A stretch of DNA of 64,000 bases from Echinarachnius parma (Eukaryota; Echinodermata; Echinoidea; Clypeasteroida; Echinarachniidae), in NCBI GenBank assembly GCA_037951105.1, contig JBAMJV010008480.1, positions 1 through 64,000 on the forward strand, given 5' to 3'. Made by a program: the position numbers and the translations under genes. Positions within the stretch are counted from its first letter, which is position 1. Every line of letters starts with the position of its first letter. Shown here in pieces: positions 57,187 through 64,000 of this stretch. Below the pieces are notes generated by a model. The model saw only the letters and a program-made list of their open reading frames with translations. It did not search any database and had not been told where the DNA came from.

Positions 57187-58472
57187 GGAGCCTAACTTCA
57201 GAATTTAATGGTAGTACTTGAGTAGAGAAGTCATCCTAGAAGAACATCTCCCCCTTTAATCCTTGCCAGACAACCGTGATTGGTGCGTTCTATCAAATCA
57301 AATAACTCAGTCCTCCTTAATAATAACATGGCATGTTTACGCTGCATAATATAGTGTAAATCATCAAATCTAGTAAACTCAGTCCGCTTACGAGCAATCA
57401 AGCTGCGTATTAATTAAGTTTGCATGTTCAAAACTTTATCAAAAGTAATTAGTTTCAATTGTAATTTGTTACCAATATGTTGTTTATACGCAGCTATTAA
57501 TAATAGCATCAATGATGTATAGAATAATACTGTATCTCTGACAACAGTATGAAAAGTAGCTTTAATAGTCACGTTATGAAAAGTTCCACATTCGATGAAA
57601 TGTTCATGGTTGAGCTGCATAATTTTATAGTCTGCTTCAATTATCAAATCAAAACTAACAGTAATTAGTTTGTGGAAGCATCAACTCAACTCAGCAGCAT
57701 AGGCAAATAGCGCCCTCGTTGTTTTAAAAGTTGTACAACTTATTAGAAGTCATCAGGGTCAAGTGTAGACGTCCCATGCATTTATTTATCTTCCAATGTT
57801 TTGTATATATTAATAATTGGGGAAGAAAATCACGGTTTAGAGAATTTATGAAGATGACTGTGACGTTTAATAGATATTTTTATATTCATGTATTTTCTAT
57901 ATGTACAGGAATAATATTTTATTAACACTAATGATTATATGACGAATGCACTATGTCGTTGTGGGCAGTACCCTTTATATTAGATTTTAGTCTAAATTAT
58001 TGATTAATATTAAAACCATAAATCATAAAGCGTTACAATATTTTTTCCTAAACATTTTAAAACATTCCAGAAAATCTGAGAATATAGCAATGTGTGTTGA
58101 GGCTATTTTTGTATCTGTATGCATTCAATGCTATTAAATAACAGTCCTTTTTCGGTCCCATACAACTGATTGTGTAGTTAGAGAGTAGAAATGTACAAAA
58201 TGTATAACAATGTATCCAGTATTACTTTTATATTCATTTTTGTCATAACGCACTTTCAAAAATAAATATTTGTCAATAATGATCCTTAGACAAATAGTGT
58301 TGTTAGGTGTGCTCTAAATGGACCAAGACAGCTCAATATTTTTTTTTTTAATAATCATTTTAAACTCTTTGATAAAAAACTTTAATGTAACATTCATTTA
58401 TATTCATATTTCATGGCATCAAGCTGTTTCTGTTTTTATGTTTTTGACTTTCCTGATGTTCCCCTTTGATAC
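57187..58472 (+). other. 3' UTR and flank
   Basis: No coding exon. An AATAAA at 58261-58266 followed by T/G-rich sequence is a plausible poly(A) signal, which would give a 3' UTR of about 1.1 kb. Alternative signals further on cannot be excluded. Confidence 0.5.
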
Positions 58473-58663
58473 TACAGGGAAACCCCGTTATAACGAGCTC
58501 GCTTATAACGAGGTACCGTTTATTACGAGGAGAATCCTTTGGTCCTGATTCATACGTTCATTTAGATGTTTGTTATTAATTCGGCCGTTTATAACGAGGT
58601 ACCGCTTATAACGAGGTAAATTTGATAGTCCCGACTACCTCGTTATAACGGGGTTTCCCTGTA
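58473..58663. mobile_element. Mariner/pogo-type MITE, TACAGGGAAACCCCG ends
   Basis: TACAGGGAAACCCCGTTATA and TATAACGGGGTTTCCCTGTA are inverted; TTATAACGAGG recurs inside. TA at the edges. Confidence 0.88.
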
Positions 58664-58784
58664 TTGATCAAGCTCTTTTTATATCTCTTTGCTTCAAGTT
58701 GATTTTTGGTTGTAATCGATGGGTCTGACACAAATCATTTTATAACGGTCATCAAGCGTGGGTATACAGCAGGTCGCCATTTTA

Positions 58785-59065
58785 ACCCGTTCAAGACTGA
58801 ATGATTTTGCTACAACATGTATATTCTCCACTGACCCAAGCCCGAGTACCGTATTTGCTGGTGTATTAACCGCACCTTTTTTCCAAAAAAAAAAGAAAAA
58901 AAAGGGGGTGCGGTTAATACACAACCGTATTAACCGCACTTTTTTTTTTTTTTTTTAAATTTTTTTTTAGGGGTGCGGTTAATACACCGGAGCGGTTAAT
59001 ACACCGACAAATACGGGTATTCTTTTTTCGGGACCAGTCCTGAACGGGTTGAACTAGGCCAGCTT
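58785..59065. repeat. TTAACCC-type repeat split by a MITE
   Basis: CCCGTTCAAGACTGAATGAT at the left and GGGACCAGTCCTGAACGGGT at the right form the ends of a ~110-base palindromic repeat, cut at 58847-59019 by another MITE. Intact relatives are at 59.88 kb onward. Confidence 0.65.
58847..59019. mobile_element. MITE, TACCGTATTTGCTGGTG ends, nested
   Basis: Left TACCGTATTTGCTGGTGTAT, right ATACACCGACAAATACGGGTA; internal GTATTAACCGCACC and complement flank A and T runs. The uninterrupted relative reads GAGTATTTTGGGG, showing a TA target. Confidence 0.75.
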
Positions 59066-59180
59066 GCGCGCACTGCGTTAAACGCTGATCTATAGTGTGC
59101 ATTACACACAGTGTGCAATGTGTTGACAAGATGGCACCGTGCATCCGATGTCCGATGTTCATCTGAATCCGAACTACCTT
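59045..59180. repeat. GAGCCAGTGTGT dispersed repeat, copy 3
   Basis: GCGCGCACTGCGTTAAACGC, GATGGCACCGTGCATCCGAT and CTGAATCCGAACTACC, related to 24.62 and 55.99 kb. Confidence 0.55.
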
Positions 59181-59874
59181 TGAATACCGTAGTTATTTTA
59201 AGACTTAGTCCAATTCTAGAACTAGCTATTGGGTCCCAAGAGGAATCTGGTTTGATTTGTAAATTGATCTGTTTTGATATTGAAAACATGATGATACAAA
59301 AAATCCCTGCTATTTCCAATAGTGCGCTTATTACTTGTTATTCACATATATTCAAAAGGGTAAAAAATACATGTATGTTTGAATAATAATGGAAGATTAT
59401 TTTTGATCCGAGATGAGAAATGACATTGTCGCCATTGTGCCTTATGAATTAGTTTTGAAACGGCTAGTAAAATGGCCTTTATAACACAAACAGGACCAGG
59501 TGAATTTTATGCCCATTGTAATGTGATGTATTATATATATATATATACATGCAATGTATGTTCAAAATGGTTCGAAATTGTGTTTTATATATGATAACAA
59601 AAATGGCTCCTATTTTTAAAGGAACCTTAAAATCTGCTTCTGAAAGTTTACTCAGAATCATTAATTATGACTTTACCCAGAGTATACCCTTCCAGTGCCT
59701 TAGTAAATGAGATGGCCTGAAGATGGCGCTGTTAATAATTGTGTTAATTTTGTGATTTGTTTTTATATTGTATTATAATTATGATTTTAATTGACTTTTG
59801 CATATTTTGTTAACGATTTAGTTTTGTAATTTGTTTCTAAGTTCAAATACCGCCTCTCCACCTGTCACTCATTC
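59181..59874. other. AT-rich intergenic or UTR sequence
   Basis: A TATA microsatellite is at 59530-59550. Nothing else recognised. Confidence 0.4.
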
Positions 59875-60855
59875 TACACTTAAACCATTCAGGACTAATT
59901 GATTTTGCTATAACATGTTAACGTCACATAGACCCGAGCCTGAGTATTTTGGGGACCAGTCAGGGCCCCGTAACATTGACGATTGATCGTATGATATTGA
60001 TTAATTGTATGTTATATTAGTCAATCATACGATTAATCGTGAATCTTTATGTCAAGAACCATTTGACAAAAATAATCATCAAACTTGGGAACTATTTGTA
60101 TCTTGGGGATTTATAAGATTTATAAGATTTTGGGGTCATTAGCCAAAGGTCAAGGTCACGGCTCATAAATATGCAAAAATTGCTCGTAATTGTGATATAT
60201 ATCAGATCGAAATTGAGTTGACAAATTAATTCAGTGCATGTTAATTTGGGATTGATATATAAATCGTGCAATGGCGGAGGCATCATTTTCGACTGCGGGC
60301 AGTCGAAGATCCATCTAGTTCTATAACGAGTTGAAGACCTAACCCTAACCCTAGCCCAAATTTTTTTCGGGACCAGCTACTGAATGAGTGGGTTAACCCG
60401 CTTAAGACCATATGATTTTGTTGTAAAATGCATTCTCCATAGACTCCTAAACAAATATTGTTTCAGACCAGATGTGAATGGGGTTAACTAATTGAAGATG
60501 GAATGATGTTGGTGTCAAATGCATTCTCTGTAGTAGTCTCCTACACAAATGTTTGTTGAGACCAGGGGCCCCGTTGCAGAAAGAGATGCGAGCGATAGTA
60601 AGGTGCAATTAGTTGTAAGTCAGATCATGTGTTCTAGATACGTAAATCTGATTGGTTTAAAATGCGCACATTTTCTGATTTACAATCAATTGTAACTTAC
60701 AATTGATTGTAGGCCTATCTCTTTCTGCAACGGGACCCTGGTCTGAATGGGGTTAGCCCATTTGGAGATGGTATGATTTTGGTATCAAAATAATGCCCTC
60801 TCCACAGTCTCCAGCCAACGTGTTTTGGGAACCAGTCCTGACAGGGTTAACTCGT
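59875..60855. repeat. Cluster of TTAACCC-type ~100-base repeats
   Basis: Units at about 59880-59970, 60375-60490, 60493-60575 plus 60738-60755, and 60755-60855 share GATTTTG.T.TAA.ATG, CTCC.TAGACTC and GGGACCAGTC.TGA.GGGTTAAC. The third is interrupted by a MITE at 60566-60739. The CTAACCCTAACCCTAGCCC near 60340 is too short to be telomeric. Confidence 0.6.
60566..60739. mobile_element. MITE, GGGCCCCGTTGCAGAAAGAG ends, nested
   Basis: GGGCCCCGTTGCAGAAAGAG at the left and CTCTTTCTGCAACGGGACCC at the right; internal TTACAATCAATTGTAACTTA palindrome. Inserted in a TTAACCC-type repeat (GAGACCAG | GGTCTGAATGGGG). Confidence 0.85.
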
Positions 60856-62390
60856 TGAAAAACGGATTTTGAAAATGTTATTTTCACACATTCTACTAAC
60901 TGTTTTTGAACTGACATTTCCAACTTCTATGGTGTTTTTTTCCTTCTCAGAAGTTGTACTGAAAGTGTACCATTGATGATTAGTCCTAAACCGGTTAACG
61001 TTTTGGGCCTTTGAATGCTTTTAATTTGGTCAAAGGTTTGATTATTCAAGAACTTATAGAACAGATCGGGTGCACTCTATTCCACTTCTGTTTGATAGTT
61101 TGGTGCCATCTAGAAGTCAATTGATATTTCTAAATCAAACTGTCAAACTCCTGTAAATCCCTAAACTCACGACTGAAAAATTATCCACCAATCAAAAGAT
61201 AAACAATTATGTAAGTTGGATGTTGTTTGAAATGTTCCACTTTTTTTTTTTGTAAGGAGTTTTTCATTCAACCTGACCACCGAAATGTGAATTGTGAATT
61301 ATCAAAAGAAATACAACTCATCAATTAATAGATTTGCTTTTGCAAATTGTATCGTCATAAACTCAAATAGAAATGATTGTTTAACTTTACTTACAATAGG
61401 AGTAGAATGGGTGACGGAGGTGGATTTAAAAAAAAGAGTTTACACTGGTATAATTTCGTATTACCACTTATATAAATGACAGTATGAAACTACACTATGT
61501 CGTTGAAAATGTCAACATTCCTTCATTTGATTTATCTAATCTTTGTTCTAATTATACTTCCATGTGCTGGTCACATGTTGCTTTAATTTTTATGTTAATT
61601 TTTTTGTTAGAAGAGTTATGGTAGAAAGGGATTATATAAATAGGCTACTATTGTAATCATGGGAAATTGTGTACATTTGATTTATTAGGCCTTATAGTTG
61701 TAACTTTTAGATAGTTTGGAGTTTGTTAACTTATGATATTGTGTGATGATACTATCATTTTGGTTAACAAATTTATAATAGAGTTAAGTTCCAGGATAAC
61801 AGGAAATGGAGAAATGGAGAAGTAAAACAATTACCAAAGGCCTTGTGCACTGAAATCACCAACGTATGTATGATCATGTGGGATTAGGCATTGTATGGAA
61901 GATATTTAGCATTTGCGTGGGGGTTTATTTTTGTTCAAATCCATTCGGCAGATGTTATTTATTATTCAATATTTATTACATTTGATGGAAGTTATTTTGA
62001 GCCTAGATACCGGAACTGATTGATTATCATTGAATAGGTAGAGGATTTGAATTCAGGAAATTCAGAAGAGCTCTGACAAAAAGGAATACAAATCTCCATT
62101 CAAGCTTGTGCTTCTTAGATATTGTTCATGAATTATGAAAAGATGATTTTTTTTTTTCAATGGAAGTTATAATTGCATCATTGTGTCGTATTTTCGGCAT
62201 AATACAGCAGATTTTATTTTTTGATAGTGTTCAGTAAAAGCCGATAACCAAAGAATTTGAAAAAACCCAGTAATAGTTTCAATGAAATGTAATATTATTA
62301 TTTTTACTTGCAAAGCCCAACATTCTAATTGACAAATTTTCAACTCATTCCGTCTGTGAAATGTAGGGCAATATACTCTGTCTTTATGTT
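60856..62390. other. AT-rich sequence, nothing recognised
   Basis: No exon, RNA gene or clear repeat. Confidence 0.4.
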
Positions 62391-62640
62391 TATTGCTCGA
62401 CACTAGCACTTGCCCGCTTGACCGGGGCAATTAAAAATTGGTGTCGGGCAAGTGAAATGTCATAAATTGTCTGGTTTGCTTTAAGGTTGCCTGATCAGGC
62501 AACTGAATAATTGTTCAACTATGAGAGAACAATGTAATGTAATTTCTTACATCTAAATCTCATCGAGAAGTAAGAGGGCAAGTACATTTTATATTGGGGC
62601 AGGTAAACCTTCAAAATTTATGATTTTACTTGGTTTACAT
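62391..62640. repeat. ACTTGCCC dispersed repeat, copy 4 (reverse orientation)
   Basis: GACACTAGCACTTGCCCGCT at the left and GGCAAGTGAAATGTCATAAA, GCCTGATCAGGCAACTGAA, GGGCAAGTACATTTTATA. Complement of copies 2 and 3. Confidence 0.65.
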
Positions 62641-63580
62641 ATCGGTTATGAAAAATCAACGGGATACCTACATAAGGTTAACTGTGATGTAATAAATATT
62701 ATTACAGTAATTTGTTAAATCAACACCAAACCAAGAACAAACAAGTCTAAATAATCTGGATATTAAAGAAAACAGGGTCATGTTACAGTTGTTTTCAGCA
62801 GTGTTTAAAACAAATCTTACCAATTATAAAGAGACTTTCATAAACAGATACATTGAAAAATAGACTGTTTGTATTAAGTATTAGACACACATTAATTTAC
62901 TATTAATATCTTCATTCATTTTATAATAGCATTGAAATAAGAATTGTAGTAGGATATATTAAAGCTTCAATTGTCTGCAACTGCACTGACTACCACACAT
63001 GATATATTGGTACATAATGCCTGTCTACATGTATTTATACGTTGCTATATTAAAGATGAATAACAGTTTTGGGAAAGTTACAGAAAACATTTATAATTGA
63101 TCAATATTGTTGAATAAGTATCTAAAAAGGGCTTGTGTGGTAAAATCCGAACCTAACGATGCGTTAAATGTAGAAATATCGGAAGAAATCCAATACCCGC
63201 CCGTGAAATGTATAAATCCACCGCCCGTTCGCACCTGTCCGCGCCGCTAGCGCTGGACTGGAGATATCGACAAGCTGGGGACAAGCCCGTATAGCGAACG
63301 CACGTGGTCAAATTGCACGCAGCGTATGCGCGATTCTGCGTTGGCGATATCTATCCGCAGCGGATCGATTTGATAATTTACCAAATATATCAATTAGTAG
63401 GCGGTTTCCAGGCAAAATTAGTATCCCGTATTAGTAAAAACATATTCTTTCACATGATTGGTAATAAGAGCTTCCATTTCATTTTTGGAGAGGAGGGCGT
63501 TTCCAAAACTGGCATATACCTTTAACCATCATTTATGTATTAATCATGGATTGAGGGTTACACATTTTTTTTTTGCCATG
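62641..63580. other. AT-rich sequence with one CpG-rich patch
   Basis: Mostly featureless. At about 63190-63370 there is an unusually G+C- and CpG-rich patch (CCGCCCGTTCGCACC, CCGCGCCGCTAGCGC, GCAGCGTATGCGCG). It could be a regulatory element, a promoter of a neighbouring gene or an old insertion; no open frame here is convincing. Confidence 0.35.
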
Positions 63581-63758
63581 TACAGTGGAATATCTTAATA
63601 GGGAGGTCCTTGGGACCATGAAAATTACCTTGCTTTATCAAGTTTCACTTTATATCAGGGTAAAAAACCAAAGAATATAAGTAGCTGGAACCAGCAAATT
63701 TTCCTTGTTAGAAGAGTGTTGTGTTAGAGCTCTTTGTAATGAGCTAGGTGCCACTGTA
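63581..63758. mobile_element. Mariner/pogo-type MITE, TACAGTGGAATA ends
   Basis: TACAGTGGAATATCTTAATA at the left and GAGCTAGGTGCCACTGTA at the right, more worn than the copies at 30.45 and 58.47 kb. Confidence 0.65.
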
Positions 63759-64000
63759 AAAAAATGTATTTATATATGAACATGACACACTGTGCAGTAT
63801 ATTAATGTGCAGACTGCAAATTGGAATATTATTTCCCCAAATCATTGCTTTTTAGAAAAAAAAAGAACAATGGATATTCCTTGTGAGTTATGGGAAAAAG
63901 GATGAAATCAAACACTTGTTGCATTTTGTATTCTACGTCTATCTATCTATTAAAAATATATCGTCTATATATCAAATCAGAACTTTTTATAAATTCAAAT

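Noticed and set aside
56345-56430. A functional tRNA gene
   Set aside because: The T-arm is perfect, but the D-arm and anticodon stem cannot be fitted in the available length; a SINE remnant is more likely.
1608-57186. Assigning the gene specifically to AFAP1L2 (XB130)
   Set aside because: YDDVDL favours AFAP1L2, but an invertebrate gene is likely to predate the vertebrate AFAP duplications; only a tree could decide, so I left the symbol empty.
63304-63525. 73-codon frame in the CpG-rich patch
   Set aside because: No domain, no splice context, and the frame runs out of the patch into AT-rich sequence.

Overview
This window is animal genomic DNA dominated by one large, intron-rich gene on the + strand, plus a dense load of short inverted-repeat elements. 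Spliceosomal introns, the protein family and the repeat style suggest a marine invertebrate deuterostome, most likely an echinoderm such as a sea urchin. That placement is an inference from repeat style and gene type; I could not search a database.

The gene runs from a start codon at 1608 to a stop at 57186. I could place 20 core coding exons plus two optional ones. Every core junction is a GT-AG intron and every phase agrees, giving about 1,268 codons. The protein is recognisable as a member of the actin filament-associated protein family (AFAP1 / AFAP1L1 / AFAP1L2, also called XB130). It has an N-terminal region with a short coil and acidic stretches, a proline-rich SH3-ligand segment, two PH domains, a linker with many tyrosines in SH2-type settings (one of them strongly like AFAP1L2), a very charged K/E/R helix, and the C-terminal AFAP-type coil. 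It is longer than the vertebrate proteins (about 730-820 residues). The family links Src-type kinases to actin filaments.

Layout: 1-1607 upstream; 1608-2547 exon 1; 2548-8071 intron 1 with an 0.8-kb polypurine tract and a 2.7-kb array of 20 exon-2-like units; 8134-14652 intron with a 5.1-kb foldback element; 14653-30361 the proline-rich and PH exons, surrounded by partial exon copies and small transposons; 30362-47690 the tyrosine-rich linker exons with long repeat-filled introns (a hexamer array at 35.75 kb, three 1,234-bp tandem units at 41.9-45.6 kb); 47691-57186 the C-terminal exons with a LINE remnant, exon-19 copies and a decayed Tc1 element; 57187-64000 3' UTR and repeat-bearing sequence with no gene I can support.

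The most unusual property is that many introns carry serial tandem copies of the edge of the neighbouring exon, with their splice sites. I see this at exons 2, 8, 9, 14, 15 and 19 and, more weakly, 20. Copies at exons 2, 9, 14, 15 and 19 lie upstream and carry an acceptor; copies of exon 8 lie downstream and mostly carry the donor. Either this gene is a record of repeated slippage across exon edges, or some copies are used as alternative exons. A second theme is nested small DNA transposons, several of which can be dated relative to one another because an uninterrupted relative of the target lies in the same window. I saw no retrovirus, LTR or capsid-bearing element that I could support.
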